A program made the translations under genes and the position numbers. DNA of 43,741 nt from CAZWKX01 sp964633975 (lineage in GTDB: Bacteria > Actinomycetota > Acidimicrobiia > Spongiisociales > UBA11373): NCBI GenBank assembly GCA_964633975.1, contig CAZWKX010000016.1, positions 1 through 43,741 of the forward strand, read 5' to 3'. How positions within the stretch are numbered: position 1 is the first letter of the stretch; each line of letters starts with the position of its first letter. The notes below the pieces were generated by a model. The model saw only the letters and a list, made by a program, of their open reading frames with translations, was not told the origin of the DNA and searched no databases. This document shows positions 1 to 7,567 of the stretch, one piece after another.

Positions 1-372
1 CAGGCGCACGGTGAAGGCTAGCCAGCGGGAGGAGATGTTCTTGGCCGCGGGGAAGGCCAGCAGGAACGAGAAGAAAGCGCCGATCATGGTGCCGATCCAG
101 GCGATGTACAGCGACTCCAAGACCTTGGGCAGGACTCTCTTGCCCACGTAGCCGACGGTCAGGTCGGGCGGGAACATGAGGCGCACGATGTTCCACATGT
201 CGGCGGGGGCGCCCAGGATGCGCTCCATGGAGATGTTGAGCCCGAGCGCCGACCAGATGGCGGGGCCGAGGATGGCGATGCTCACCACCCAGCGCACGAT
301 GCGGGTGCTGCTCGGCGGGGTAGGGCGTAACACCTGGCGCTCGAGGTCTTCGAGGCTGGTGGGCTCGGTCAT
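1..372 (-). CDS. phnE: Phosphonate-type ABC permease, N-terminal part (cut by window edge)
   Basis: The reading frame starts with ATG at 372 and runs open off the window, giving 124 residues with no stop. It begins MTEPTSLEDLERQ, followed by a hydrophobic segment (IVRWVVSIAILGPAIWSAL). A second membrane region (SLYIAWIGTMIGAFFSFLLA) follows, in the position of the first permease-core helix of PhnE proteins. Its ATG overlaps the TGA of the upstream permease in an ATGA junction, so the two are translationally coupled. PhnE permeases form the membrane channel of the PhnCDE importer; two different permease genes in one operon suggest a heterodimeric channel. The family call rests on the partial sequence and the operon context. 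Confidence 0.85.
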   Translation of the reverse strand, partial: MTEPTSLEDLERQVLRPTPPSSTRIVRWVVSIAILGPAIWSALGLNISMERILGAPADMWNIVRLMFPPDLTVGYVGKRVLPKVLESLYIAWIGTMIGAFFSFLLAFPAAKNISSRWLAFTVRL

Positions 373-1256
373 ACCAGCCTCCTTCGTATGAAGACGCTCA
401 CCGTCTCGATGAGGAAGACGATGGCGAAGATGACGGTGACTATGGCTGAGATGCGATCCCAGCGGAAGAATGAACGCTGTGCCTCGAGCACCCGGCCGAT
501 GCCACCGGCTCCGACCAATCCGATGACCACCGAGGCCCTGATACACAGCTCGAAGATGTAGAGGGCGTAGGCGACGTAGTTGGGGAGGACTTGGGGTAGC
601 ACGGAGGCCTGCACCGCCTGGGTATGGCCGGCGCCGCTGGACTTGGCCGCCTCGAGTGGACCCGGGTCGGCGGCATCGACGGTCTCGGACAGGAGTTTCC
701 CCATGATGGAGAAGGAAAAGATGGTGAGGGCGAGCAGGCCGGAGAAAGCCCCGATGCCGACCGAGGCGACAAAGAGCATGGCCCAGAAGATGTCGGGGAT
801 GGTGCGGATGACGTTGAGGAAGCCCTTGTCGACGATGTAGGTGGACCGGTTGGGGGCGGTGAGCCGTGAGGCCCAGAAGGCGATCGGCAAAGCGGCGATA
901 CATCCGACGAGGGCGGCGAGCACGGCGATCTGTATGGTCTCGATCATCGGGCCCCACAGGTTGTTCCAGTCTTCGAAGGCCCATCGCCAATCCGGAGGCC
1001 AGAACCTGCCGATGAAGTCACGGGCCGCCTCGAGACGTTGACCCATCTCTGCGAAGGTGAACCCGACCTCCTTCGCTGACCACCAGGTCAAGGCGAGGAT
1101 GCCGGCGAGCACCAGCCAGGGCTTGATGGATCTGCGCGGCCGCGGAGGCCGCCTGCTGAGGACCAGATCGTGCCCGCAGCGTTTGCACCTCTCGGCCGAG
1201 GGTGGGTTCTCGGTTGTGCAGTTCGGGCAGGTGAGGACCCGGGCGGCCTCCGTCAT
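369..1256 (-). CDS. phnE: Phosphonate-type ABC permease with N-terminal zinc ribbon
   Basis: This is a 295-residue membrane permease of a phosphonate/phosphite/phosphate importer. The ATG at 1256 overlaps the TGA of phnC (ATGA), which fixes the start. Residues 10-27 hold a Cys4 zinc ribbon (C10-P-N-C13 and C24-K-R-C27). A basic linker and one hydrophobic helix (WLVLAGILALTWWSA) follow. The BPD_transp_1 core has several helices, including VLAALVGCIAALPIAFWASR, and the cytoplasmic coupling loop EAAKSSGAGHTQAVQASVLP. The C-terminus VSVFIRRRLV is typical of PhnE. The zinc ribbon is unusual for a permease; it would lie on the cytoplasmic side and could be regulatory or mediate a contact, which is inference. 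The substrate cannot be told from the sequence. Confidence 0.92.
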   Translation of the reverse strand: MTEAARVLTCPNCTTENPPSAERCKRCGHDLVLSRRPPRPRRSIKPWLVLAGILALTWWSAKEVGFTFAEMGQRLEAARDFIGRFWPPDWRWAFEDWNNLWGPMIETIQIAVLAALVGCIAALPIAFWASRLTAPNRSTYIVDKGFLNVIRTIPDIFWAMLFVASVGIGAFSGLLALTIFSFSIMGKLLSETVDAADPGPLEAAKSSGAGHTQAVQASVLPQVLPNYVAYALYIFELCIRASVVIGLVGAGGIGRVLEAQRSFFRWDRISAIVTVIFAIVFLIETVSVFIRRRLV

Positions 1257-2026
1257 GCCTCTTGCAGCTCCTTGATGTCGTCGGGTGTGAGAGCCCGTCC
1301 GTAGATGCCTCGGAAGGTCTCTTCGTCGACGTCGGAGATATCGCCGTCGTAGACCAGCTCCCCGTCGCGGAGCCCGATGAGGCGTCGGGCGTACTGGCGG
1401 GCCAGGTCGATGAAGTGCAGGTTGACCAGGGTGGTGATGCCCATCTCCCGGTTGATGCGCTGGAGGTCGCGCATGACGATGTGCGACGTCACCGGGTCCA
1501 GGCTGGCCACCGGCTCGTCGGCGAGCAGCACCTTCGGCTCCTGGGCCAGGGCACGGGCGATGCCGACGCGCTGCTGCTGCCCGCCGGAAAGGTTGGAGGC
1601 CCGCACGTAGGCCTTCTCCACGATGCCGACCCGTTCCAAGGACTGGAGGGCGATCTCCTTGTCCTTCTCCGGCCACAGCCCGAAGGTCGACCGCAGCAGC
1701 GGGATCTTGGAGAGACGGCCCATAAGAACGTTGTTGATCACCGAGGTGCGGAGCACGAGGTTGAAGGTCTGAAAGATCATCCCAATGTGAGAGCGGATCT
1801 CGCGCAGCTCCTGGTTCGACGCTCCGACGACCTCTTGGCCGTCGACCGAGACCGAGCCCTCGGTGGCGGGGACCAGGCCGTTGACGGCACGCAGCAGAGT
1901 GGACTTGCCGGCCCCGGAAAGGCCGACGACGACGATGAACTCGCCGTCGTCGATTCTGAGATTGATGTTCTTGAGTGCCTTCACTCCCCCCCGGTAGGTG
2001 ACCGATGCGTTCTGGAACTCGATCAT
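1253..2026 (-). CDS. phnC: Phosphonate-type ABC transporter ATP-binding protein
   Basis: A 257-residue ABC ATPase that powers the PhnCDE importer at the inner face of the membrane. Visible motifs in order: Walker A GLSGAGKS, Q-loop MIFQTFNLV, signature LSGGQQQR, Walker B VLLADEPVASLD, and the switch histidine in VNLHFID. Length and motif order match PhnC. I chose ATG 2026 (MIEFQNASVTYRGG), where family homology begins; the frame is open further upstream but that part is low-complexity arginine-rich translation. The gene follows phnD by 62 bases that hold a strong hairpin, and overlaps the zinc-ribbon permease by ATGA. Substrate specificity is set by PhnD, not by this subunit. Confidence 0.95.
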   Translation of the reverse strand: MIEFQNASVTYRGGVKALKNINLRIDDGEFIVVVGLSGAGKSTLLRAVNGLVPATEGSVSVDGQEVVGASNQELREIRSHIGMIFQTFNLVLRTSVINNVLMGRLSKIPLLRSTFGLWPEKDKEIALQSLERVGIVEKAYVRASNLSGGQQQRVGIARALAQEPKVLLADEPVASLDPVTSHIVMRDLQRINREMGITTLVNLHFIDLARQYARRLIGLRDGELVYDGDISDVDEETFRGIYGRALTPDDIKELQEA

Positions 2027-2040
2027 TGAGGGCCACACTA

Positions 2041-2066
2041 GTTGGGCCGCCCGAAGGCGGCCCAAC
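2041..2066 (-). promoter_or_regulatory. Intercistronic stem-loop between phnD and phnC
   Basis: A perfect 11-bp stem (2041-2051 with 2056-2066) closes a 4-base loop that reads TTCG in the phnD-phnC transcript, a stable tetraloop. It sits 22 bases after the phnD stop and 14 bases before the phnC start. No T-run follows on the minus strand, so it is unlikely to be a full terminator in the operon direction. T-rich bases lie on its plus-strand 3' side instead. Such hairpins after binding-protein genes are known to stabilise upstream mRNA or to lower downstream expression; that role here is inferred. Confidence 0.7.
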
Positions 2067-2088
2067 CGTTGTTTCGTTTTTGGTCGGC

Positions 2089-3177
2089 TCAGTCGATCGG
2101 CTCGGTGATGCCGAGCTCTTCGGCGGCGTCGCGCACGACGTCGAAGTCGGATTCGACGGCGCGCCGAATGTCGGTCCACTCGTAGATCGTGTCGAACACG
2201 GCCTGGCCTTCCTCGGTGGCGAGGTAGTCGGCGATGGCGTCGTAGATCGCGTCCTTGAGATCCTGGGGCAGGTCACCCCGGACGGCGACCACGTCGTTCG
2301 GGATCTCCGGGGTCAGGCCGATCACCACGACCACCGATCCGACGTCGGTGTTGGTGTCGCGGATCTCACGGCGGGCATCGTCGTAGGACACGCCGGCATA
2401 GGCATCCCCGTTGTACACCGCGATGACGGCGGCGTCGTGGCCTCCGGAGAAGATGGGCGTGACATCCGTTTCGGGATCGATCCCCAACCCGATGAGCTGC
2501 AGGGCCGGGAACAGGTAGCCGGACGTCGAGGTCTCGGTCGTGAACGCGATCGTGTGGCCGGCCAGGGCGGACAAATCACCTTCACACGCCAAGCCCGGAT
2601 CGACGCCTTCGTCGATCTCGCCCACAATCAGGGCGACCGTCTCATCGAGTCCCATCAATGTGGGTACACCGTCGATGTTCTCGAAGGCTCCAGGGGCGGG
2701 GGCCTCGGCGCAGACGTCGCCCACGTCGGCGACATTCACGAACCACTGGCCGTGATAGGTGGCCGCTCCGTAGCGAACCGACTGGATGAGGGCCTCGATC
2801 GTCGGGTACTCCTGCTTGGCCAGGACGTAGCCGAAGGGCCCAAACGCGCCCAGGTCGGCCTGGCCTGAGCCCATCGCCACCACCAGACCGGTGTAGTCGG
2901 TGGTCACGAAGCCTTCGACGTCGATGCCGAGTGCCTCCGACAGCACGTCCATAAACGGCTGTATGTCGTCCTGCAGCTCCGACTGCTCCTGGCTGGGTAC
3001 AAAGCCGAAGGTGAGCGTGTCCGGCCACTCGCTCGCCGCCGCCGTGGTGGTTGTCTCCTCTGCCGCGGTGGTGGTTGTCTCCTCAGCTCCTGCGGTGGTG
3101 GTTGTCTCATCGTCGCCGCAGGCGGCGATAACGAGACCAAGCACCAGCACGAGCAGGAGCCATTTCTTGATACGCAT
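2089..3177 (-). CDS. phnD: Phosphonate/phosphite/phosphate-binding lipoprotein (PhnD family)
   Basis: A 362-residue solute-binding lipoprotein that delivers ligand to the PhnCE permease. The N-terminus MRIKKWLLLVLVLGLVIAAC is a signal peptide ending in a lipobox with Cys20. A low-complexity Thr/Glu/Ala tether of about 30 residues (runs of TTTT) follows, and the mature domain begins near TLTFGFVPSQE. The motif GSGQADLGAFGPFGYVLA is the ligand-pocket segment typical of PhnD/PtxB-type proteins. The start has a good ribosome site (GGGAGTGAGGA) just upstream. It is the first gene of the importer operon. No C-P lyase, phosphonatase or phosphite dehydrogenase gene lies in the window, so the ligand could be phosphonate, phosphite or phosphate. 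Confidence 0.92.
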   Translation of the reverse strand: MRIKKWLLLVLVLGLVIAACGDDETTTTAGAEETTTTAAEETTTTAAASEWPDTLTFGFVPSQEQSELQDDIQPFMDVLSEALGIDVEGFVTTDYTGLVVAMGSGQADLGAFGPFGYVLAKQEYPTIEALIQSVRYGAATYHGQWFVNVADVGDVCAEAPAPGAFENIDGVPTLMGLDETVALIVGEIDEGVDPGLACEGDLSALAGHTIAFTTETSTSGYLFPALQLIGLGIDPETDVTPIFSGGHDAAVIAVYNGDAYAGVSYDDARREIRDTNTDVGSVVVVIGLTPEIPNDVVAVRGDLPQDLKDAIYDAIADYLATEEGQAVFDTIYEWTDIRRAVESDFDVVRDAAEELGITEPID

Positions 3178-3198
3178 TCCTCACTCCCTGGTTGGCAC

Positions 3199-3230
3199 CA
3201 GCGGGGTTTGCCCCGCTGCCTCGGAGGCTA
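3199..3230 (-). promoter_or_regulatory. Putative phnD promoter -10 and 5'-terminal hairpin
   Basis: On the minus strand TAGCCT (3230-3225) fits the TANNNT -10 pattern seen before several genes here. About seven bases downstream the predicted mRNA would begin with a perfect 8-bp hairpin (3218-3211 with 3206-3199, loop CAAA). The phnD ribosome site and ATG 3177 come next. No convincing -35 was seen. A 5'-end hairpin would be expected to protect the mRNA. Both the promoter and the role are inferred from pattern only. Confidence 0.4.
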
Positions 3231-3330
3231 TCACCTCAAGCCGTGGGAAGCTTGGCCGAGCCAGGGCGCGTTCGGCGTGCTTGGGTGGGTCGCGAATTTG
3301 AGGTGGCGCGGGGTGTTTAGTGGACTGCTG

Positions 3331-3882
3331 TCAGCGGTCGTGGGTGGCCACGAGTGCCTCAAAAGCGGCCCAATCGGCGATGTCGCGTATGCCGGGCAGA
3401 GGTCCGTTCCACGGCCGCACGAACCGGCATGTGAGAGCGCCCGGCCGCTCCTTGGCGAGGCGGCGCAGCGTGTGAGGTGCGTCCTCGAGGTAGGCGTCGC
3501 AGGCGACCCGCCACTTCTCGGAGATCAAGTGCACCTCGCGGGTGGGGACTTCGTGCGTCGCGATCCAGGCGAACGTGTCGGAGACGGCCCAGTCGGGCCG
3601 CGAGGTGAGCACGACGATGTCGTGACCGCCGGCGCGCAGGCGGCGCAATGCGGCGATGGCGCCGTCGTAGGGCACGAGGTTGCGGAAGATGCCGGGACCG
3701 TCGCCACTTCGGATCCACTTCCAGAAGCGGGCCATGTCGGCAAAGTGAGTGATCTCGGGGTAGACGTCCCAGTGGCAAACCGCATCGGGCGTCAAGGCGG
3801 CTCCGAACTCGGCGTTGTAGCGGCCGATCCAACAGCCGTCGAAGTCGGCGACGACGCCGTCCAGGTCGATGCCGAGTCGCAT
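3331..3882 (-). CDS. HAD-superfamily 5'(3')-deoxyribonucleotidase-like protein
   Basis: A 183-residue protein that starts MRLGIDLDGVVADFDG, the HAD motif I with nucleophile and acid/base aspartates D6 and D8. Motif II is VVLTSRP. A basic residue and late acidic residues follow (ISEKWRVACDAYLEDAP). The length and the DLDGVVADF opening match the 5'-nucleotidase, deoxy (NT5C/YorS) family, which dephosphorylates deoxynucleoside monophosphates in the cytoplasm. ATG 3882 is preceded by a strong GGAGGAG ribosome site. It is transcribed away from the NadQ-like regulator and towards phnD, with about 150 bases before phnD. A link to NAD or phosphate metabolism is possible from position only; the substrate is not known. 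Confidence 0.8.
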   Translation of the reverse strand: MRLGIDLDGVVADFDGCWIGRYNAEFGAALTPDAVCHWDVYPEITHFADMARFWKWIRSGDGPGIFRNLVPYDGAIAALRRLRAGGHDIVVLTSRPDWAVSDTFAWIATHEVPTREVHLISEKWRVACDAYLEDAPHTLRRLAKERPGALTCRFVRPWNGPLPGIRDIADWAAFEALVATHDR

Positions 3883-3935
3883 GCTTGTGGCTCCTCCGGC
3901 GATTGGGCGCCATTCTCGCGTTGGGGTGGGTCCCG

Positions 3936-3941
3936 TACACT
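3936..3941 (+). promoter_or_regulatory. Putative -10 box for the NadQ-like gene
   Basis: TACACT lies 64 bases before the chosen GTG at 4006. It fits the TANNNT pattern used repeatedly in this window. No clear -35 is visible, and no palindrome like the one before nadA was found, so autoregulation is not evident. Confidence 0.3.
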
Positions 3942-4005
3942 GCAGGTGGGGCGGCGGCGACGGGACGGGCGCCGGCCGTCGGCCGGCGAGGAAGGGTTGA
4001 GTGAG

Positions 4006-4935
4006 GTGGTGACGAGCGGCGAGTCGGAGATCGTCCTGGGTCTGAGCGCCGTCATCATCGCGGTCACCGACGACGTCCCGCGGGTATTGACCGTCGGGAA
4101 CGAGCCGAGAGGCCTTCCCACCGGCACGCTCGATCCCGAGGCCGACAGGACCCTCGAGATGGCACTTCGACGCTGGGTCGAGGAACAGACCGGGATCGGG
4201 CTCGGCTACGTCGAGCAGCTCTACACGTTGGGGAGTGAGGGCCGGAGTCCCGATCCGGGCCGCCGTCTCGTCTCGGTGACCTATCTTGCTCTGGTTCGTG
4301 AAGGGCCGGCCGGCACCGGGGCCATGTGGCAGGACTGCTATGGGTTCCTTCCTTGGGAGGACTTTCGGGAAGGGCGGCCCGGAGTGCTCGGTGCTGCCAT
4401 GGTGCCGGCTCTGGAGGCTTGGGCCGACGCCGACGACGATCCGGCGGGCCGTGGGGCTCGCCGCGAGCGGGTCGAGATCATGTTCGGCCTCTGCGGCTCG
4501 ACCTGGGACGTGGAGCGGCCCCTGGAGCGCTACGAGCTGCTGTACGAGGCGGGCTTGGTGCCCGAGGCCGGGAATGCCGCTTCCGATGCTGGGGTGCTGG
4601 GTGAGCCGATGATGCTCGACCACCGCCGCATTCTGGCCACGGCGCTGGGACGCGTCAGGGGCAAGCTGCGCTATCGGCCCGTCGTCTTCGAGCTGCTGCC
4701 GGCCGCCTTCACCCTCAGGGGTCTCCAGCATGTTGTCGAAGCCCTGTCGGGGGTGCGTCTCCACACGCAGAACTTCAGGCGGCTGGTGGACAGGGGAGGG
4801 CTGGTGGAATCGACCGGCGAGAAGCAGATTCCGCCGCGAGGACGGCCCGCGGCGTTGTACCGGTTCAGGCGCGAGGTGCTGCGTGAGCGGCCCGCGCCGG
4901 GGGTGGGGCTGCCGGGCCTGCGCACAAGCGGGTGA
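4006..4935 (+). CDS. nadQ: NadQ-like NAD biosynthesis transcriptional regulator (Nudix-like + winged helix)
   Basis: A protein of about 309 residues immediately upstream of nadABC. The N-terminal half is Nudix-like (GLSAVIIAVTDDVPRVLTVG and, in the Nudix-box position, RRWVEEQTGIGLGYVEQLYT). It lacks the canonical REXXEE residues, so a ligand-sensing rather than hydrolytic role is expected. The C-terminal half (DHRRILATALGRVRGKLRYR, then HTQNFRRLVDRGGLVESTGE) is the winged-helix region. I recognise this as the COG4111/NadQ pattern described for NAD regulons of Alphaproteobacteria; NrtR is the related alternative. The start is uncertain: TTG 3997, GTG 4006 and GTG 4009 are in frame. GTG 4006 has GAGGAAGG about nine bases upstream. 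It probably represses nadABC in response to an NAD metabolite (inference). Confidence 0.85.
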   Translation: MVTSGESEIVLGLSAVIIAVTDDVPRVLTVGNEPRGLPTGTLDPEADRTLEMALRRWVEEQTGIGLGYVEQLYTLGSEGRSPDPGRRLVSVTYLALVREGPAGTGAMWQDCYGFLPWEDFREGRPGVLGAAMVPALEAWADADDDPAGRGARRERVEIMFGLCGSTWDVERPLERYELLYEAGLVPEAGNAASDAGVLGEPMMLDHRRILATALGRVRGKLRYRPVVFELLPAAFTLRGLQHVVEALSGVRLHTQNFRRLVDRGGLVESTGEKQIPPRGRPAALYRFRREVLRERPAPGVGLPGLRTSG

Positions 4936-4964
4936 CGGCGACAAGATTGCCCGGATTCCCTCTC

Positions 4965-5006
4965 TTGTCTAGCATGTGGGGTCTATTTATACTCGGAGTG
5001 AGCATA
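4965..5006 (+). promoter_or_regulatory. nadABC promoter with overlapping palindromic operator
   Basis: A -35 box TTGTCT (4965-4970), a 17-base spacer and a -10 box TATACT (4988-4993) form the best promoter in the window. A near-perfect inverted repeat, TATACTC (4988-4994), five bases, GAGCATA (5000-5006), covers the -10 box and the start region. Six of seven positions match between arms. It ends at the AAGGAGG ribosome site of nadA. A repressor bound here would block RNA polymerase; the adjacent NadQ-like protein is the obvious candidate. The boxes are seen; the assignment of the regulator is inferred. Confidence 0.75.
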
Positions 5007-5016
5007 AGGAGGCGCA

Positions 5017-6027
5017 GTGACTGTGATGCCATCACCCACCGGTGTGGCGGCGTTGCGGTCTCGCTATGAGCGTATGGCGCACGTCGTGCCCGAGGTGGAA
5101 TGGCTGCTCCATGCTCCCTACGTGAGCGCAATCGAGGACCTCAAGCGGCAGCGGAACGCGGTGGTACTGGCCCACAACTACATGAGCCCCGAGATCTTCC
5201 ACGGAGTCGCCGATATCACAGGCGATTCACTGGATTTGGCGCGGCTGGCGGTGGAGACCGATGCCGAGGTCATTGTGCTGGCCGGGGTGCATTTTATGGC
5301 CGAGACGGTCAAGCTGCTGAATCCCGACAAGACGGTTCTCATCCCCGACCCCGACGCCGGGTGCAGCCTGGCCGACGCCGTCACCGCCGCCGACGTCCGG
5401 CTCCTGCGGGAGTGTTACCCGGAGGCACCGGTCGTCACCTATGTGAACACCTCGGCCGAGGTCAAGGCGGAATCGGACGTCTGCTGCACGTCATCGAATG
5501 CCGTCGAGGTGGTTGAGTCTTTGGGGGTCGATCGGGTCGTGTTTCTGCCCGACGAGTACCTGGGGAAGTGGGTGGCGTCGCAGACCGGCGTCGAGGTCGT
5601 GCTGTGGAAAGGGCACTGTGTGGTGCACGAGAGGTTCACGGCCGACGAGATTCGGCGTTTCCGGGGCGCCTACGACGGCGAGATCGAGGTGCTGGCCCAC
5701 CCCGAGTGCCCTCCGGAGGTTCTTGCCGAAGCCGACTACGTGGGCTCGACGTCGGGGATGATCCGACGCGTCGGCGACGTCCGGCCGCCCCGTGTCCTCA
5801 TGGTCACGGAGTGCTCGATGACCGACAACGTTGCCGTCGAGTACCCCGAGCTCGAGTTCGTCCGGCCCTGCAACCTCTGCCCGTACATGAACCTGATCAC
5901 GCTGCCCAAGATCGTCGAGTCCCTCGAGCACATGCGCTATGAGGTCGAGATCGAGCCCGGCATAGCCGGGCGCGCCCGTAGAGCCGTGGAGCGCATGCTG
6001 GAGGTAGGCCGAGGGCGGGGAGGCTGA
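5017..6027 (+). CDS. nadA: Quinolinate synthase
   Basis: NadA condenses iminoaspartate with dihydroxyacetone phosphate to quinolinate, using a [4Fe-4S] cluster. The 336-residue protein has the three cluster cysteines: C116 (DAGCSLAD), C201 (GHCVVHERF) and C288 (PCNLCPYMN). Other family segments are AHNYMSPEIFHGVADITGDS, VTYVNTSAEVKAESD and STSGMIRR. GTG 5017 lies four bases after AAGGAGG; GTG 5023 and ATG 5026 in the same frame are alternative starts with better spacing. It is the first gene of nadABC, 10 bases before nadB, and is driven by the promoter/operator at 4965-5006. Confidence 0.96.
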   Translation: MTVMPSPTGVAALRSRYERMAHVVPEVEWLLHAPYVSAIEDLKRQRNAVVLAHNYMSPEIFHGVADITGDSLDLARLAVETDAEVIVLAGVHFMAETVKLLNPDKTVLIPDPDAGCSLADAVTAADVRLLRECYPEAPVVTYVNTSAEVKAESDVCCTSSNAVEVVESLGVDRVVFLPDEYLGKWVASQTGVEVVLWKGHCVVHERFTADEIRRFRGAYDGEIEVLAHPECPPEVLAEADYVGSTSGMIRRVGDVRPPRVLMVTECSMTDNVAVEYPELEFVRPCNLCPYMNLITLPKIVESLEHMRYEVEIEPGIAGRARRAVERMLEVGRGRGG

Positions 6028-6037
6028 GGGGGAGCAC

Positions 6038-7567
6038 ATGGCCGGCCGGTTCGACCAGATCCTCGAGAGCGATGCGGTTGTGGTGGGCTCGGGCATCGCC
6101 GGCCTCAGTGCCGCTCTCGACCTGGCGCCGTTGCAGGTGACCGTACTGACGAAGGGCGCCTTGGGAGAAGGCTCGACCGGGTACGCCCAAGGTGGCATTG
6201 CCGCCGCGGTGGCGAAAGATGACGCTCCGGGGATGCATGCTGCGGACACTCTCGCCGTCGGGGGAGGTATCAACGATCCCGATGCCGTGGAGCTGCTGAC
6301 GGTGTCCGCTGCGGAGCGAGTGGCGCGCCTGACCGGTTTGGGGGTTTCGTTCGACGAGGGTCCGGACGGCTCTTTCGACTTGGGCCGTGAGGGAGGTCAC
6401 GGCCGGCGCAGGGTCCTGCACGCCGGCGGCGACGCCACCGGATCGGAGCTGAGGAGGGCGCTCACCTCGTCGGTGAAGGCAGCGTCTCGTATAGAGGTTC
6501 TTGATCAGACGTTTGTTGCCGATCTCGTCATCGACGGGGGGCGCGTCGTCGGGGTCACCGCCAGGCGGGACGGACGGCGGCTTCTGGTGGTGGCGCCGGC
6601 CGTTGTGGTCGCCACGGGCGGGATCGGCCGCCTCTACACCAATACGACCAACCCTCCGGAGCTGACCGGGGACGGCTTGGCCATGGCGGCCCGGGCCGGT
6701 GCGGTGCTCGCCGATCTGGAGTTTGTGCAGTTCCATCCCACCGCGTTGGCGACGGGGCGGGATCCTATGTCTCTCCTGACCGAGGCGCTGCGCGGAGAGG
6801 GGGCCGTACTCCGCGACGACCGCGGTGAGCGTTTTATGGTGGGTGTTCACCCGGATGCCGAATTGGCGCCCCGTGATGTGGTGGCCCGGGCCGTGTGGCG
6901 ACACATGGCGTCGGGTCGACGGGTCTACCTCGACGGGATCGATGCGCTGGGCGACGACTTCCAGAAACGGTTTCCCACCGTCTTCGAGCTGTGTGTGCGC
7001 GATGGCGTCGATCCGAGACGGGAGATGGTCCCCGTGGCTCCGGCGGCCCATTTCCACATGGGCGGCGTCGCAACCGGCTTGGACGGCCGCACCTCGCTGC
7101 CCGGTCTGTGGGCCGCCGGCGAGGTGGCACGGACTGGAGTACACGGGGCGAACCGGCTGGCTAGCAACTCCCTGCTCGAAGGGTCCGTGTTCGGGCATCG
7201 CGCTGCCGAGAGCATCAAAGGGTTGCCGCCGACGAGGGTCTCGGTCGTCGAGGCCAAGGCCGCCGCCGTCGATCCGGGCCCGGCTCCGGATTCGCAGCAC
7301 GACATCGTGGAGGCGCTCAGAGAGCTGATGTGGGATCGGGTCGGCTTGGTGCGGACCAGGGAAGGGCTCGCCGGCGCTCTCGAGGAGATGGGGAAACTCG
7401 GCGACAAGCTGGCGCAGCGGCCTTCGGAGGCGATGAACATGCTGACGGTGGCTCGCCTGGTGGCCCGTTCCGCCCTGATTCGCACGGAGAGTCGGGGCGC
7501 GCACTTTCGCAGTGATCACCCGACCAGCGATAGAGCATGGTCGCAGAGCATTGAGGTGACAGCATGA
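6038..7567 (+). CDS. nadB: L-aspartate oxidase
   Basis: NadB oxidises L-aspartate to iminoaspartate with FAD, the first step of de novo NAD synthesis, and hands the product to NadA. The 509-residue protein opens with a dinucleotide-binding motif (VVVGSGIAGLSAAL, G17/G19/G22). It has the family motifs STGYAQGGIA, DLEFVQFHPTAL, PAAHFHMGG and GANRLASNSLLEG, and a helical C-terminal domain. ATG 6038 is preceded by GGGGAG. The TGA overlaps the nadC ATG (ATGA), so nadB and nadC are translationally coupled. Length is within the usual range and no key residue seems missing. Confidence 0.96.
   Translation: MAGRFDQILESDAVVVGSGIAGLSAALDLAPLQVTVLTKGALGEGSTGYAQGGIAAAVAKDDAPGMHAADTLAVGGGINDPDAVELLTVSAAERVARLTGLGVSFDEGPDGSFDLGREGGHGRRRVLHAGGDATGSELRRALTSSVKAASRIEVLDQTFVADLVIDGGRVVGVTARRDGRRLLVVAPAVVVATGGIGRLYTNTTNPPELTGDGLAMAARAGAVLADLEFVQFHPTALATGRDPMSLLTEALRGEGAVLRDDRGERFMVGVHPDAELAPRDVVARAVWRHMASGRRVYLDGIDALGDDFQKRFPTVFELCVRDGVDPRREMVPVAPAAHFHMGGVATGLDGRTSLPGLWAAGEVARTGVHGANRLASNSLLEGSVFGHRAAESIKGLPPTRVSVVEAKAAAVDPGPAPDSQHDIVEALRELMWDRVGLVRTREGLAGALEEMGKLGDKLAQRPSEAMNMLTVARLVARSALIRTESRGAHFRSDHPTSDRAWSQSIEVTA

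Noticed and set aside
369..2276. A long minus-strand frame joining sequence antisense or out of frame to phnC and phnD with the permease
   Set aside because: The upstream part overlaps real genes in another frame and is arginine-rich background; the true start is ATG 1256.
3331..4944. A 537-codon minus-strand frame that extends the nucleotidase upstream
   Set aside because: Only the last 183 residues from ATG 3882 look like a protein. The rest is antisense to the NadQ-like gene, and a strong ribosome site precedes ATG 3882.
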